NCBI RefSeq assembly: GCF_900129845.1
Contig: NZ_FQXB01000004.1
Location: 1 to 64,000, forward strand
DNA from: Cognatiyoonia sediminum
GTDB taxonomy: Bacteria > Pseudomonadota > Alphaproteobacteria > Rhodobacterales > Rhodobacteraceae
DNA: 64,000 nt
Direction of reading: 5' to 3'
Part shown: positions 27,522 through 38,149 of the stretch, piece after piece
How positions within the stretch are numbered: the stretch's first letter is position 1
Layout of the letters: each line of letters begins with the position of its first letter
Made by a program: the position numbers and the translations under genes
The notes under the pieces: model-generated
What the model saw: only the letters and a program-made list of their open reading frames with translations
Told to the model about the DNA's origin: nothing
Database searches by the model: none

Positions 27522-28889
27522 TTAAGCTGTGGGGGCGTTTATCGGCGTCAAACAAAGCTCAAACAGCTCATCGACCCCCGCAGCATCCAAATCTGCAAAC
27601 CCGAAGCACAGCTCCTCTAACCGTTCTGCACGCGGCGTGCCCAGATGCTTATTTGCCAACAGGTGAAACTTCGCCCCTATCTCTTGATCGCTCAGGGGCG
27701 CATCCAGATCTCCGCGCGGTGTCCGCTCCGGCGCGTCCAACCGTCGCCCATCCTTCAATACCAATGACACCTGCGCCCATCGTTGGGCGACGCTGCGCTC
27801 GGTCAATTCTGGATCGTCGATCAACTCTGTCGCATGGCTGACCCGTAAAATATCAGGATCGCAGAGCGTTTCTGGCGTCAGCTCGTCCGGCCCCATCTGG
27901 CCGCGCACGATGATCGCTGCGACTGGGAAGGCAATGGAGTAGGCCAGTTCGTCAAGCGTTTTCGGTTCATGACCGGCCAGCCGCGTGGCGTAGTGGAAAG
28001 TTCTGATCTTCGCCTGCGCCACATCATCATGGCTCAGTGCATTTTCATCCATCAACTCTTTTGCCGCATCCATCGAAGCGTGCGCCCAACGGCAGCAGGG
28101 ATATTGCTTATAGTGCGTATGCGCGAGCGTCAGCCAGTTCTGACCCAAACCGTCCCAATAGGGAGCGGCCTCTTCCCCCTCACATGTCAAAGCCGGCGCG
28201 CCTGTAAATCCATCGCGCGCAAGGTAGGTGGCCGTGACTCCGGTTGGCGCACCCCAACCCACGCCGTCCCGCACGTTTGTTGGGTGATCAATGCAGCGCA
28301 TCATCTGACTGCGCGGCCCGTGGTATTCCGCGATGCCCGCTGCCTCGCGGATTTGGGTGGGCGACAGGCCCAACATGCGCGCAGCGGCAACCGCGACCCC
28401 CACAGCTGTCCATGATCCAGAGGTGTGATAATCGGGGCAGGTCGCGTGCTGTACCTGACCGGTGCGATAGCTGACCTCATAGGCAATAGCGAGCCAAACC
28501 GCCAAGTCGCGTCCATTGATGGACTGACCACTTCGTCGCAGACTATCCGCAACCGCAAAGACACCTGGAAACACAGCCGACCCAGCATGTCCTTTGTTCG
28601 GCGTTGTCCCGTCGTGGGCGTCGATACTATCGACGGTGAACCCACCGGCCATCGCCGCGCCAGCGGGGCTGACCAAAGCGCCATTCATCAAAATGCGGGC
28701 GGCACCTGATGTGCCCACACCGAACATCGCCTCGGCCCCGCGCCGAGCAGATGCGGCCATTTGTGTCGAAGCGCCAATCGCCGCAACACCCATCGTGTCC
28801 AAGAGGCTGCGGCGCAACAGATGAACCAGATCGGACGGCAGATCATCGAATGAAACATCTGCTGCGAAGTTCTGAAAGGTGACGCTCAT
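27522..28889 (-). CDS. MmgE/PrpD-family protein
   Basis: 455 residues. The family contains 2-methylcitrate dehydratase and related hydrolyases. The N-terminal helical domain (DTMGVAAIGAS) and the central VDSIDAHDGTTPNKGHAGSA match. There is no prpB or prpC beside it, so the substrate need not be methylcitrate. It lies four bases after the aldehyde dehydrogenase on the same strand, suggesting joint catabolism of an organic acid or aldehyde. Confidence 0.9.
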   Translation of the reverse strand: MSVTFQNFAADVSFDDLPSDLVHLLRRSLLDTMGVAAIGASTQMAASARRGAEAMFGVGTSGAARILMNGALVSPAGAAMAGGFTVDSIDAHDGTTPNKGHAGSAVFPGVFAVADSLRRSGQSINGRDLAVWLAIAYEVSYRTGQVQHATCPDYHTSGSWTAVGVAVAAARMLGLSPTQIREAAGIAEYHGPRSQMMRCIDHPTNVRDGVGWGAPTGVTATYLARDGFTGAPALTCEGEEAAPYWDGLGQNWLTLAHTHYKQYPCCRWAHASMDAAKELMDENALSHDDVAQAKIRTFHYATRLAGHEPKTLDELAYSIAFPVAAIIVRGQMGPDELTPETLCDPDILRVSHATELIDDPELTERSVAQRWAQVSLVLKDGRRLDAPERTPRGDLDAPLSDQEIGAKFHLLANKHLGTPRAERLEELCFGFADLDAAGVDELFELCLTPINAPTA

Positions 28890-28893
28890 TCGA

Positions 28894-30333
28894 TTAGTCG
28901 TTTGACCACCCAGAAATCGCTTTCACTTCCAAAAACTCTTCGATGCCAAACAAACCGCCTTCACGAGCGCGCCCAGACATTTTCATGCCGCCAAAGGGGC
29001 TGCCCTGTCCACGAGACTGGCCGTTCATCTCCACCATGCCGGATTTCAGGGCCAATGCCATGCGATTGCGTTTTGCGCCGTCCTGCGACTGCACATAGTT
29101 GGTCAATCCATATTCTGTATCATTGGCGATCTGGATCGCTTCGGCTTCATCCTTGAAGGGGATGATCGACAGGACAGGGCCAAAGATTTCTTCTTGCGCG
29201 ATCCGCATATCGTTGGAGACATCCGCAAAGACAGTGGGCCGCACATAGTATCCTCGGTTCACGCCTTCGGGCAGGCCTGTGCCGCCGGCGACCAGCTTCG
29301 CGCCTTCGTCGATGCCCACTTGGATCATGTCTTGAATTTTGTCCCACTGGGTCTTGTTCACCACCGGCCCGATGTGGCGACCTTCTTCGGATGTCGGCCC
29401 GACAGTCACGGCATTTGCGGCTGCAACAGCTTTTTCGACGGTTTCGTCATAGACCGATTCTTCGACCAGCATCCGCGTCGGCGCGTTACAGGATTGCCCT
29501 GTATTCTGCATACAATGCAGCACACCGCGCTTCACCGCCTTTTCATCGGCGTCGGCAAAGATCACATTGGCACCTTTACCGCCAAGCTCCAGCGTTACTC
29601 GTTTCAATGTCTCAGCCGCTGCCTTTGAGATCGCTTTGCCCGCACGTGTTGAACCGGTGAAACTGATCATCGCCACATCGCGATGCTCTGACAGCTGCGA
29701 GCCGACGCCAACACCATCCCCGTTCACAAGGTTGAAGACGCCGGCTGGGACGCCTGCATCATGCACAAACTCGGCGAACAGCAGCGAGGAGAGAGGCGCT
29801 TCTTCCGATGGCTTCAAGACAATCGTGCAGCCGGCCAAAAGTGCAGGGATCACTTTCAAGGTGACTTGGTTCATCGGCCAATTCCACGGTGTGATCAGCC
29901 CAACGACACCAATCGGCTCCATAACCAAACGATCGTTCGGCGCGTGATCCCCCAAAGAACGCACCCATTCAACACTATCTACAGCGCCGAGGAACCCTTC
30001 CAAATGCCACGGCAGGCAAGGCGCTTGGCTGTTTCGGGCCAGATCAATTGGCGCGCCCATCTCGATTGAGATTGCCTGCGCCATTTCTTCGGCACGGGCG
30101 TTGTATTGTTCTAAAATCTTCGCAACATATTCCGCTCGCTCGGCAGGCGGCGTCGCAGCCCAAGAGGGAAACGCGGCTTTCGCGGCTGCGACGGCCTTAT
30201 CCGTATCGGCCTGATCGCCCAGCGAGATAACAGCGCAAACTTCTTCGTTTGAGGGGTCAATCACGTCATGATCCCGCGCCTCTACCGGTGCGGCCCACGC
30301 GCCATCAATATAGAAATCTCTCTTCTCGATCAT
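28894..30333 (-). CDS. NAD(P)-dependent aldehyde dehydrogenase
   Basis: 479 residues. Motifs are the general base in LELGGKGANVIF and the catalytic Cys (near residue 281) in NTGQSCNAPT. Length is normal and the C-terminal FGGMKMSGRAREGG is present. The substrate is unknown. It is first in a two-gene unit with the MmgE/PrpD-family gene. The intergenic region to the divergent peroxiredoxin gene is 30334-30455. Confidence 0.94.
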   Translation of the reverse strand: MIEKRDFYIDGAWAAPVEARDHDVIDPSNEEVCAVISLGDQADTDKAVAAAKAAFPSWAATPPAERAEYVAKILEQYNARAEEMAQAISIEMGAPIDLARNSQAPCLPWHLEGFLGAVDSVEWVRSLGDHAPNDRLVMEPIGVVGLITPWNWPMNQVTLKVIPALLAGCTIVLKPSEEAPLSSLLFAEFVHDAGVPAGVFNLVNGDGVGVGSQLSEHRDVAMISFTGSTRAGKAISKAAAETLKRVTLELGGKGANVIFADADEKAVKRGVLHCMQNTGQSCNAPTRMLVEESVYDETVEKAVAAANAVTVGPTSEEGRHIGPVVNKTQWDKIQDMIQVGIDEGAKLVAGGTGLPEGVNRGYYVRPTVFADVSNDMRIAQEEIFGPVLSIIPFKDEAEAIQIANDTEYGLTNYVQSQDGAKRNRMALALKSGMVEMNGQSRGQGSPFGGMKMSGRAREGGLFGIEEFLEVKAISGWSND

Positions 30334-30455
30334 GTCCGACTCCCTATTCCGTTGGCAAAGTCTTGCATTCTAAAATCTGACCCACAAGTGATGTGGAGCC
30401 TCTTTGAAAAAAGAAGTATCCTTCGATTGAACCCAACATTATTGGAGACGCACCA

Positions 30456-31109
30456 ATGTCCTTGCGCATTAACGACACAATCCCGAATTTAACGGTCGAA
30501 ACTGACCAAGGCACATTCGCCTTGCACGATTGGATTGGCGACAGCTGGGCCATTCTGTTTTCGCACCCGAAAGATTTTACACCGGTTTGCACGACGGAAT
30601 TTGGAGCGGTCGCGCAGTTGTCTGAGGAATGGGCAAAGCGTGGGACTAAGGTGATCGGCGTCAGCGTTGATGGTGTTGAGGATCACAAGAAGTGGAAAGG
30701 CGATATTGAGAAGGTGGCAGGCACGGCCGCTGGGTTCCCAATCATCGCAGACGACGGCTTAGAAGTGTCAAAGGCGTTCGATATGTTGCCAGCGGAGGCT
30801 TACCTGCCCGATGGCCGGACACCCGCTGACAGCGCGACTGTCCGTTCTGTTTTCATCATTGGTCCCGACAAGCAGTTGAAACTGTCGATGACCTACCCGA
30901 TGACCGTTGGTCGCAACTTCGCTGAAGTGCTCCGCGCGCTTGATGGTTTGCAAACGTCAACAGGAAAAGGCGTTGCAACGCCTGCCAATTGGAATGTCGG
31001 GGACGATGTGATCATTCCGGCGACTGTCAGCAATGAAGACGCGGCGGAAAAGTTTGGTGAGTTTACGACTGTTCTGCCCTACCTGCGGACCACGAAACTC
31101 AAAGACTAG
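30456..31109 (+). CDS. 1-Cys peroxiredoxin (Prx6/AhpC-TSA family)
   Basis: 217 residues. It reduces hydrogen peroxide and alkyl hydroperoxides. The peroxidatic Cys45 is in PKDFTPVCTTEFG, and no second Cys is seen in the rest of the protein, so it is the 1-Cys Prx6 type. The C-terminal dimerisation region is present. It is monocistronic and ends before a bidirectional terminator. Confidence 0.95.
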   Translation: MSLRINDTIPNLTVETDQGTFALHDWIGDSWAILFSHPKDFTPVCTTEFGAVAQLSEEWAKRGTKVIGVSVDGVEDHKKWKGDIEKVAGTAAGFPIIADDGLEVSKAFDMLPAEAYLPDGRTPADSATVRSVFIIGPDKQLKLSMTYPMTVGRNFAEVLRALDGLQTSTGKGVATPANWNVGDDVIIPATVSNEDAAEKFGEFTTVLPYLRTTKLKD

Positions 31110-31113
31110 AAAC

Positions 31114-31146
31114 AAAAAAGGCCCGCGAAAACCGCGCGCCTTTTTT
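31114..31146. terminator. Bidirectional terminator
   Basis: The stem GGCCCGCG/CGCGCGCC (one mismatch) is flanked by A and T runs on both sides, between the convergent peroxiredoxin and L,D-transpeptidase genes. Confidence 0.85.
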
Positions 31147-31164
31147 GCATAATGTCTGTCTTTA

Positions 31165-31716
31165 TTAGAACAAGAACACCTTCGTTCCGACCGGCACCAT
31201 ATCATATAGTTCAGCCACATGTTCGTTGGTCAGACGGACACATCCGGATGAGAAGGCGGTGCCAATGGTTTCCGGCTGCATCGTACCGTGGATGCGGTAG
31301 TAGGTATCGCGGCCACCTTCATAAAGATACAGAGCACGGGAGCCCATCGGGTTACGCGGATGGCCGCCAGGAAGCCCACGACGGTACGGGCCGTAAATCT
31401 CTGGTTCGAGCCGCACCATATTCGCTGTTGGGATCCAGCTTGGCCATTCAGCTTTGCGGCGGATGGTCAGAACGCCAGTGTAGTTGCGGCCCTGATCGCC
31501 GATCGCAACGGAATAACGACGCGCACGGCCTTTGCCTAATGTCCAATAGAGGTGGAAGTCATTTTTGATGACGTGAATTTGCCCAGCTGGAAGGTCTGGA
31601 TTCACATCCACCTCAACCGGAAGGTACTTCCGAGGAAGTTGGTACGTATTGGAAAGCGCTGGTGTCGCCAAAGCGGACGCAGCTGCGCCCGCAACAAAGT
31701 GCCGTCTGTTGATCAT
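31165..31716 (-). CDS. L,D-transpeptidase (YkuD domain)
   Basis: 183 residues. It cross-links peptidoglycan or links it to other molecules in the periplasm. The YkuD motif is present: HGTMQPETIG, then SSGCVRL with catalytic Cys159. The start at 31716 (MINRRHFVAGAAASALA) gives a Tat-like NRRHFV signal; the open frame to 31773 adds 19 residues without signal character. It lies between two terminator-flanked genes and is probably monocistronic. Confidence 0.9.
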   Translation of the reverse strand: MINRRHFVAGAAASALATPALSNTYQLPRKYLPVEVDVNPDLPAGQIHVIKNDFHLYWTLGKGRARRYSVAIGDQGRNYTGVLTIRRKAEWPSWIPTANMVRLEPEIYGPYRRGLPGGHPRNPMGSRALYLYEGGRDTYYRIHGTMQPETIGTAFSSGCVRLTNEHVAELYDMVPVGTKVFLF

Positions 31717-31848
31717 GTCTTCTGCTCGATCCCATTTTTTTGCAGCCTCTACCGGAATTCTGCTATCGGGCAAGTCTAAAATTATGATTGATGAAAGTGA
31801 CGTTGTTCCTCTTGCAACAGTCAGTCAACCAAGGGTTTATGGGTTCGA

Positions 31849-32682
31849 ATGAAGACGGAACTGATCATAACAACCTACAATAGTGTCCGCGCGCTAGAGC
31901 TCTGCTTGGTCTCGGTCGCGCGGCAATCTCTGCTACCCGATACCATCTGTATTGCGGACGATGGGTCTGGCCCTGAAACTAAAGAATTTATTGACGGTCT
32001 TGGTGCGACATATCCAAATCTAACCTTCCGTCATGTGTGGCATGAAGATCAGGGATTTGAGAAATGCCGCATCCTCAACAAAGCGATCGAAAGTTCCGAA
32101 GCTGAGTTTCTTTTCTTTTTGGACGGCGATGTGATGATCCATCCGAATTTTTTGAAGCGGCACTTTGATCTGGCGCAGCGAGGTCGCTTTTCGACGGGCA
32201 GTTTGATCCGCCTTGATGAGACCGCCACTGAAGCAATGACGTCAGAGATAGTCACGTCAGGTGATGCTTTTGATCGGTCTTGGCTTCGTGAAAATCGTGC
32301 GATTGATCGGCTTGGGACATGGCTCAAAACCATGCCGTTTCCTTTCGCCATTCAGAACCTGCTCGATGTGACCACACCCGTGCAAAAGGCGCTTTGCGGT
32401 GCGAATTGGTCTGCTTTTAGAGAGGATATTCTCAAAGTGAACGGCTTCGATGAAACCCTCAAATACGGCGGCCTTGATAAGGAATTCGGGATCAGATTGA
32501 TCAATGCAGGTGTGAAGGGCCGCCACCTGCGCTACACCGCTCCGCTTGTGCATCTGGACCACCCCCGCGGGTATCGCGACCCTGAAAAGGTCAAGCGGCA
32601 CAAGGCGATGATCAAAGAGGTCCGCACCAGTGGCCGAAGTTGGACGGAAGATGGCATCATCAAAGGGCCAAAACCGGTCTAG
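31849..32682 (+). CDS. Family 2 glycosyltransferase
   Basis: 277 residues. GT-A fold with DDGSGPETK (about 39-47) and the DxD-type FLDGDVMIH for metal and nucleotide-sugar binding. A galactosyltransferase-like C-terminal part carries NGFDETLKYGGLDKEFGIRL. No membrane span is clear. The acceptor is unknown; it may act in LPS or polysaccharide synthesis. No neighbouring polysaccharide cluster is seen, so it is an isolated gene with a strong terminator after it. Confidence 0.9.
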   Translation: MKTELIITTYNSVRALELCLVSVARQSLLPDTICIADDGSGPETKEFIDGLGATYPNLTFRHVWHEDQGFEKCRILNKAIESSEAEFLFFLDGDVMIHPNFLKRHFDLAQRGRFSTGSLIRLDETATEAMTSEIVTSGDAFDRSWLRENRAIDRLGTWLKTMPFPFAIQNLLDVTTPVQKALCGANWSAFREDILKVNGFDETLKYGGLDKEFGIRLINAGVKGRHLRYTAPLVHLDHPRGYRDPEKVKRHKAMIKEVRTSGRSWTEDGIIKGPKPV

Positions 32683-32690
32683 CCAAAGAA

Positions 32691-32718
32691 AAAGCCCCAC
32701 CGGATCAGGTGGGGCTTT
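32691..32718. terminator. Strong bidirectional terminator
   Basis: AAAGCCCCACC (32691-32701) pairs perfectly with GGTGGGGCTTT (32708-32718) around a six-base loop, between the glycosyltransferase and pnp ends. Confidence 0.9.
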
Positions 32719-32740
32719 CTTGTTTCGATAAAGCGCGGAC

Positions 32741-34876
32741 TTACTCCTCCGCAGCTTCCTCTTTCTTGATCTCTTCGCCAGTTTCCTGATCGACGACTTT
32801 CATGGACAGGCGCACCTTGCCACGATCATCGAAGCCCAACAGCTTGACCCAAACCTCCTGACCTTCTTTCAGAACGTCAGATGGGTGGTTCAGGCGGCGG
32901 TTTTCGATCTGGGACACGTGGACCAAACCGTCGCGCTTTCCAAAGAAGTTCACAAAGGCACCGAAGTCGACAACTTTGACGACTTTACCTTTGTAGATCA
33001 CGCCTTCTTCTGGCTCTGCGACGATAGAATGGATCATGTCGTAGGCTTTCTTGATCGCGTCCGCATCGGAAGATGCAATCTTGATCGTGCCTTCGTCATT
33101 GATGTCGACCTTCGCGCCGGACACTTCAACGATCTCGCGGATGACCTTACCGCCGGATCCGATGACTTCTCGGATCTTGTCGGTTGGAATCTGCATGGTT
33201 TCGATCTTTGGTGCGTGTACGCCCAGATCGTTCGCTGTTGTGATCGCTTTAGACATCTCATCAAGGATGTGAAGACGGCCTTGTTTCGCCTGCTCCAGAG
33301 CCTTTTTCATGATCTCAGGTGTGATACCTGCAATCTTGATGTCCATCTGTAGGGAGGTGATCCCTTCCGCAGTACCCGCAACCTTAAAGTCCATGTCACC
33401 AAGGTGATCTTCGTCACCCAGGATGTCGGTCAGGATCGCGTAGTCGCCATCGTCTTCCATGACGAGGCCCATGGCCACACCCGCAACTGGGGCTTTCAAC
33501 GGCACACCAGCGTCCATCATGGACAGGGAGCCACCACAAACAGACGCCATAGAAGACGAACCGTTTGATTCAGTGATCTCTGACACCACTCGGACAGTGT
33601 AAGGGAAGTCAGTTGCCGCAGGCAGAACCGCCTGAAGCGCACGCCATGCCAGTTTCCCGTGACCAATCTCACGACGGCCTGGAGGGCCCACGCGACCAGC
33701 TTCACCAACAGAATATGGAGGGAAGTTGTAGTGCAGCATGAAGTTCGACTTATACATGCCTGACAGTGCGTCGATCATTTGCTCATCGTCGCCAGTACCC
33801 AAAGTGGTCACAACCAGGCCTTGCGTCTCACCACGCGTGAACAGCGCAGAGCCGTGTGTCCGTGGCAGGATGCCAGTCTCAGAAACGATTGGGCGCACTG
33901 TATCCAGTGCACGACCATCGATCCGCTTGCCGTTTTTAACAACGTCACCGCGCAGAACGCCTGACTCCAGCTTCTTCATGGCAGAGCCGAGGTTTTCATC
34001 CTCTGCCTGCTCTTCTGACAGCGTCGCCATGATCGCTTCGCGAGCGGCGGCAACAGCGGCTGTGCGCTCTTGCTTATCCGTGATTGCGAAAGCGGCACGC
34101 ATCTGATCTTCGCCTGCGGCCTTCAGCACTTCGTAGAGTTCAGAATAGTCAGGTGCTTCAAACTCAAACGGCTCTTTCGCGGCGTCTTCGGCCAGATCGA
34201 TGATCAGGTCGATGACCGGTTGGATCTGCTCGTGGGCAAATGTCACCGCGCCTAGCATTTCATCTTCTGTCAGCTCGTAAGCCTCGGACTCAACCATCAT
34301 CACGGCGTCTTTTGTACCGGCTACAACAAGGTCCAAACGCTGCTCTGGGTTCATGCGCAGATTGTGCATGTCGTCCATTTCAGGGTTCAGGATGTATTCG
34401 CCATCCTCAAAGCCCACACGGCAGCCCGCGATCGGGCCCATGAACGGTGCGCCAGACAGTGTCAGAGCCGCAGAGGCCGCGATCATCGCCAGCATGTCTG
34501 GGTCGTTGACCAAGTCATGAGACAGAACCGTACACATCACCAAAACTTCGTTTTTGAAGCCAGGGACGAACAGCGGGCGGATTGGACGGTCGATCAAACG
34601 CGCTGTCAGTGTCTCTTTTTCAGTTGGACGTGCTTCGCGTTTAAAAAAGCCGCCAGGGACTTTACCGGCGGCGTAATACTTTTCTTGATAATGAACAGTC
34701 AGGGGGAAGAAATCCTGACCCGGCTTTTGTTTTTTGGCGAATGTGACGTTTGCCATGACGGATGTTTCACCCATCGTTGCAATGACTGATCCGTCTGCCT
34801 GACGGGCAACCTTGCCTGTTTCAAGTGTCAGCGTTTCCTCGCCCCACTTGATTGATTTTTTCACTTCATTGAACAT
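32741..34876 (-). CDS. pnp: Polyribonucleotide nucleotidyltransferase (PNPase)
   Basis: 711 residues. It degrades RNA 3' to 5' by phosphorolysis as part of the degradosome. Two RNase PH domains, a KH domain (about 550-615) and a C-terminal S1 domain (about 620-690) are recognisable; the protein ends [12 protein letters not shown]. The start [14 protein letters not shown] at 34876 is the conserved one; the frame is open to 35074. Its usual neighbour rpsO is at 42513-42782, so the rpsO-pnp adjacency is broken. The pnp 5' region (34877-35039) is long enough for a leader control region. Confidence 0.96.
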   Translation of the reverse strand: MFNEVKKSIKWGEETLTLETGKVARQADGSVIATMGETSVMANVTFAKKQKPGQDFFPLTVHYQEKYYAAGKVPGGFFKREARPTEKETLTARLIDRPIRPLFVPGFKNEVLVMCTVLSHDLVNDPDMLAMIAASAALTLSGAPFMGPIAGCRVGFEDGEYILNPEMDDMHNLRMNPEQRLDLVVAGTKDAVMMVESEAYELTEDEMLGAVTFAHEQIQPVIDLIIDLAEDAAKEPFEFEAPDYSELYEVLKAAGEDQMRAAFAITDKQERTAAVAAAREAIMATLSEEQAEDENLGSAMKKLESGVLRGDVVKNGKRIDGRALDTVRPIVSETGILPRTHGSALFTRGETQGLVVTTLGTGDDEQMIDALSGMYKSNFMLHYNFPPYSVGEAGRVGPPGRREIGHGKLAWRALQAVLPAATDFPYTVRVVSEITESNGSSSMASVCGGSLSMMDAGVPLKAPVAGVAMGLVMEDDGDYAILTDILGDEDHLGDMDFKVAGTAEGITSLQMDIKIAGITPEIMKKALEQAKQGRLHILDEMSKAITTANDLGVHAPKIETMQIPTDKIREVIGSGGKVIREIVEVSGAKVDINDEGTIKIASSDADAIKKAYDMIHSIVAEPEEGVIYKGKVVKVVDFGAFVNFFGKRDGLVHVSQIENRRLNHPSDVLKEGQEVWVKLLGFDDRGKVRLSMKVVDQETGEEIKKEEAAEE

Positions 34877-35039
34877 GTGTTTTTCCTTTTGGCCAGGTTG
34901 GCCATTGTCGTAGAGGGCGTATTCCCCCTGACCCCGGTATCTTCTTTGGTCGGCGCTGAGGTCCGGGCGCCGGCATTCAGATGCGCGGGCTTTATAGGAA
35001 AAGGTGTGGGTTGGGAAGGGGGTGCGCGTTTTGCCCGAA

Positions 35040-35996
35040 TTAGGTCTGCTCACCCTCCCCCTGATGCGCATCATAACTCGCCTCTAGCTCGCTCCTCAGA
35101 AACGCCCCGAAATTCAACGGCTCAAACGCAGGAACGCCCGTTCCCGGAAGCGGTTCCACTTGTGTCAACACATGCGGATCAAAGAAGAACGGTACGGAGT
35201 ATCGCTCCCGACCCGAGGTGTTGATCACGCGATGCGGCGTCGATAGCAGTTTGCCGTTCGACATTCGATGCAGCATATCGCCAACATTCACGATAAACGC
35301 ATCCTCCATCGGCGGCGCGTCAACCCATTCGCCATCGGGCGTTTGCACCTGCAAGCCGCCAACATTGTCCTGAGCCAACAGCGTCAGGCAGCCGAAATCC
35401 TTGTGCGGGGCTGATCCGTAAAGATCCTCGGGCGATTGCGGTGGCATCTGGGGGTAGTGCAGCAACCGCAACCACGTGGTCGGCGTGTCAAAGGCCTGCA
35501 ATATCGACCGGTCTTCAACCCCGATGGCCTCCAATGCCAAGTTCATCAACTGCTGACCTAACCGCGTCATAGCGCTGACATAGGCCTCGCACACTTCGCG
35601 AAATTCGTCCATCTGAGGCCATTGGTTTGGGCCAGACAAATAGACGTTCGGGTCCGATTTGGCGTCTTCGCGCATGATCATGAAAGACGCTGATTGGTTC
35701 GGTTTCGTCACCTCGGCCAAATCCGTCGTCACATCGGTCGACGTATTGATCGCGATGTAGCCGCGATGCGCTGCGTCTAAGGCTAAGGTGTTCTTCTCAT
35801 CCGCAGGCAAGGCGTGAAACCGCTTCGATGCGTCAAACACGGCCGTCCGCAAGGCCGGATCAACGCCGTGGTTGATGATATAGCCAAACCCGGTTTCGCC
35901 ATAAGCTTTCGCAAACGCCCGCGCCAATTTTGTCGTGTCATCACCCGCGATTAAGGGCGCCAAGTCCAACACTGCAATTTCTGTAAATTCTGTCAT
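35040..35996 (-). CDS. Isopenicillin N synthase-family 2-oxoglutarate/Fe(II) oxygenase
   Basis: 318 residues. The non-heme iron facial triad is HxD (PHKDFG) plus a distal His (PHRVI), followed by the conserved Arg in [10 protein letters not shown] that binds 2-oxoglutarate. The N-terminal [12 protein letters not shown] and [15 protein letters not shown] are typical of this family. Length fits. The substrate is unknown, possibly a small acid or amine. It lies in the block between rpsO and pnp. Confidence 0.92.
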   Translation of the reverse strand: MTEFTEIAVLDLAPLIAGDDTTKLARAFAKAYGETGFGYIINHGVDPALRTAVFDASKRFHALPADEKNTLALDAAHRGYIAINTSTDVTTDLAEVTKPNQSASFMIMREDAKSDPNVYLSGPNQWPQMDEFREVCEAYVSAMTRLGQQLMNLALEAIGVEDRSILQAFDTPTTWLRLLHYPQMPPQSPEDLYGSAPHKDFGCLTLLAQDNVGGLQVQTPDGEWVDAPPMEDAFIVNVGDMLHRMSNGKLLSTPHRVINTSGRERYSVPFFFDPHVLTQVEPLPGTGVPAFEPLNFGAFLRSELEASYDAHQGEGEQT

Positions 35997-36146
35997 CTCA
36001 GGTCTCCAATCCGTTTCAAGTGTTTGAAAAAGAGGAGCCTAGCTATCCGTGGAAGCGCTTCCGCCGATGCGCGCTATGGCGCTCTAGCACGATGTGAGAT
36101 TGACCCTTTGGCATGATCGGAAAACTAGGCGGACGATTACACAAGT

Positions 36147-37040
36147 TCAAGCGGTCCGAACACCTGCTTGCAACAAAGGTTTGAGGTCGATCAGTTCTTT
36201 GCTCAGGAAGTCGATAAAACGCCTCACGCGTATCGTTCTGCGCAGTTCATTGTGAAACAACAGCCATAGATTTCGGTCAAGTACTGGCTCAACCCCTGGC
36301 ACCGGAACCAACTCAGGGTAGATCGTTGTAAAATAGACCGATGAATTGACAATCCCAACGCCTTGCCGCGCGAGAGACAATTGTAGGATCGGGTCCGTGG
36401 TGGCGTGCCGCACCTCTGCTCCGGGAAAAGGGGTATCGGCCAACCAATCTGGTCGTCGATCAATGGCATCCCACCCCAACCAACTGAGCCCTTCACCATT
36501 TGGGCCGGCGAGGGGCAGGTGTTTTTCCAGATAACTCCGGCTTGCCATCGGGACGAGCGCCAAGGGGTAGAGCTTTCTGGCAATGACGTCGTCTTGCACA
36601 TCATGCGCAAACCTGAGCGACACATCGGTTTGCAGGCGATTGATGTCTTCAAATCGGTCTGAGACGCGAATGTCTAAGTCGATATCAGGATAGGCTTTGG
36701 TAAAACGCCCAAGGATTGGGGATACGATTTCATAGACCAGAGTGCCGGTCGTCGAAAAGCGGACAGTTCCGGTTTCCTCCTTATCAAGCCCCTGCACGCG
36801 CCGTTTGGCTTCATTCACCTTACGTTCGGCCTCTTCGACGACCGGCAAAATATCTCGCCCCGCTGAGGTCAGTTCCAAACCGCGGCGCGTACGTCGGAAC
36901 AATCGTACGCCATAGCTGTTTTCAAGCACCTCAATGTGACGGTTGACCGTCGCGTGAGTTGACCCCGTCGCTTCTGCCGCGCCGCGCAGCGTACCCGTCC
37001 GCACTGCGGCCAAAAAATAGGGAAGTGACGTCCAGTCCAT
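36147..37040 (-). CDS. LysR-family transcriptional regulator
   Basis: 297 residues. The N-terminal winged HTH (about 1-60) includes LRGAAEATGSTHATVNRHI, followed by the LysR substrate-binding domain (about 90-290). The start at 37040 is ATG; the longer frame starts at a TTG. It is divergent from the haloalkane dehalogenase gene (105-base intergenic region), the classical LysR arrangement, so that gene is the most likely target. Confidence 0.93.
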   Translation of the reverse strand: MDWTSLPYFLAAVRTGTLRGAAEATGSTHATVNRHIEVLENSYGVRLFRRTRRGLELTSAGRDILPVVEEAERKVNEAKRRVQGLDKEETGTVRFSTTGTLVYEIVSPILGRFTKAYPDIDLDIRVSDRFEDINRLQTDVSLRFAHDVQDDVIARKLYPLALVPMASRSYLEKHLPLAGPNGEGLSWLGWDAIDRRPDWLADTPFPGAEVRHATTDPILQLSLARQGVGIVNSSVYFTTIYPELVPVPGVEPVLDRNLWLLFHNELRRTIRVRRFIDFLSKELIDLKPLLQAGVRTA

Positions 37041-37145
37041 AGCAACAGTGGTTAGAAAATTGACCAATATGGCTATTATGGATCGTTTTTTGGATCACTG
37101 TCTAGCCGTATCTGTTCCCCATGCTCCAAACGAAAGGGAACTGAA

Positions 37146-38087
37146 ATGAAACGTAGAACTTTCCTCCAAACAACAGCGGCCGCAGCGACGATGGCGGCCT
37201 TTGGCACGACGGCATCCGCGGCTGCGCCATTTGAAAAGAAATACGCAAATGTCCTCGGTCATAAGATGGCCTATGTCAATGAAGGCGAGGGCCGTCCGGT
37301 TGTCTTCCTCCATGGCAATCCTGCGTCATCATATTTGTGGCGCAACATCATTCCTTATGTCACCGACCGCTACCGCGCGATTGCGCCAGACCTGATGGGC
37401 ATGGGCGACAGCGACAAACCTGCCATGACCGAGACTTATCAAGAAAGTGCTGAGTATCTACACGCCTTCCTCGATAGTCTTGATCTGCAAGATGCCATCT
37501 TGGTCATCCATGATTGGGGTTCCGCGCTTGGCTGGCACTATGCTCGAACGAGACCTGACCGCATTTCTGCTGTGGCTTTTATGGAGGCAATGGCGCCACC
37601 GTTTATGCCTTTGAACGATGTCAGTGTTCTGGCGCCCGAAATGGTGGAGTTCATGATGGGCATCCGGACCCCCGGCATCGGCGAAAAGATGATCCTCGAA
37701 CAGAATCTGTTCCTTGATGGGTTCATGCGCCACGACTCAGGCGGGATGAGCGAAGAGACGATGGCAGAATACAATCGACCTTTCCCGACACCGGAATCGC
37801 GTCAGATTATCCTCGATTGGCCACGTGAAATTCCGATGGGCGGTAGCCCAAGCGATGTTCATGCGATTGTGCAGGCGAACTCGGACTTTGTGGCACAAAG
37901 CACGTTCCCGAAATTGATGTTCCACGTCACGCCTGGCGCCGTGATCACTGAATACGCCGCCAAATGGATCAAGAAAAACCTGACCAATATTGAATCGATT
38001 TACCTCGGCGAAGGCGGTCACTTCATCCAAGAACAATACCCGGACGAAATCGGACGTGGCCTCGCAGACTGGCTGTTCCGCGTTTGA
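37146..38087 (+). CDS. DhaA-like haloalkane dehalogenase with Tat-like signal
   Basis: 313 residues. An alpha/beta hydrolase that replaces halogen with OH in haloalkanes. Key residues visible: Asn58 in FLHGNPASS, nucleophile Asp123 and Trp124 in VIHDWGSA, Glu147 in FMEAMAPP, and His292 in EGGHFIQEQYP. These match the HLD-II (DhaA) catalytic pentad rather than a generic esterase. The N terminus MKRRTFLQTTAAAATMAA has a Tat-type RRxFL motif and hydrophobic stretch, suggesting export as a folded protein; family members are usually cytoplasmic. It is divergent from the LysR gene and 62 bases upstream of a membrane protein gene. Confidence 0.88.
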   Translation: MKRRTFLQTTAAAATMAAFGTTASAAAPFEKKYANVLGHKMAYVNEGEGRPVVFLHGNPASSYLWRNIIPYVTDRYRAIAPDLMGMGDSDKPAMTETYQESAEYLHAFLDSLDLQDAILVIHDWGSALGWHYARTRPDRISAVAFMEAMAPPFMPLNDVSVLAPEMVEFMMGIRTPGIGEKMILEQNLFLDGFMRHDSGGMSEETMAEYNRPFPTPESRQIILDWPREIPMGGSPSDVHAIVQANSDFVAQSTFPKLMFHVTPGAVITEYAAKWIKKNLTNIESIYLGEGGHFIQEQYPDEIGRGLADWLFRV

Positions 38088-38149
38088 TCGAAACGTTGGC
38101 GCAGGGAGCCTGGCCCTGCGCGGCACCCCTCATTTGAAAGGACACTAAA

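Noticed and set aside
34876-35074. Longer N terminus of PNPase
   Set aside because: The extra 66 residues have no similarity to the family; the start MFNEVKK is conserved.
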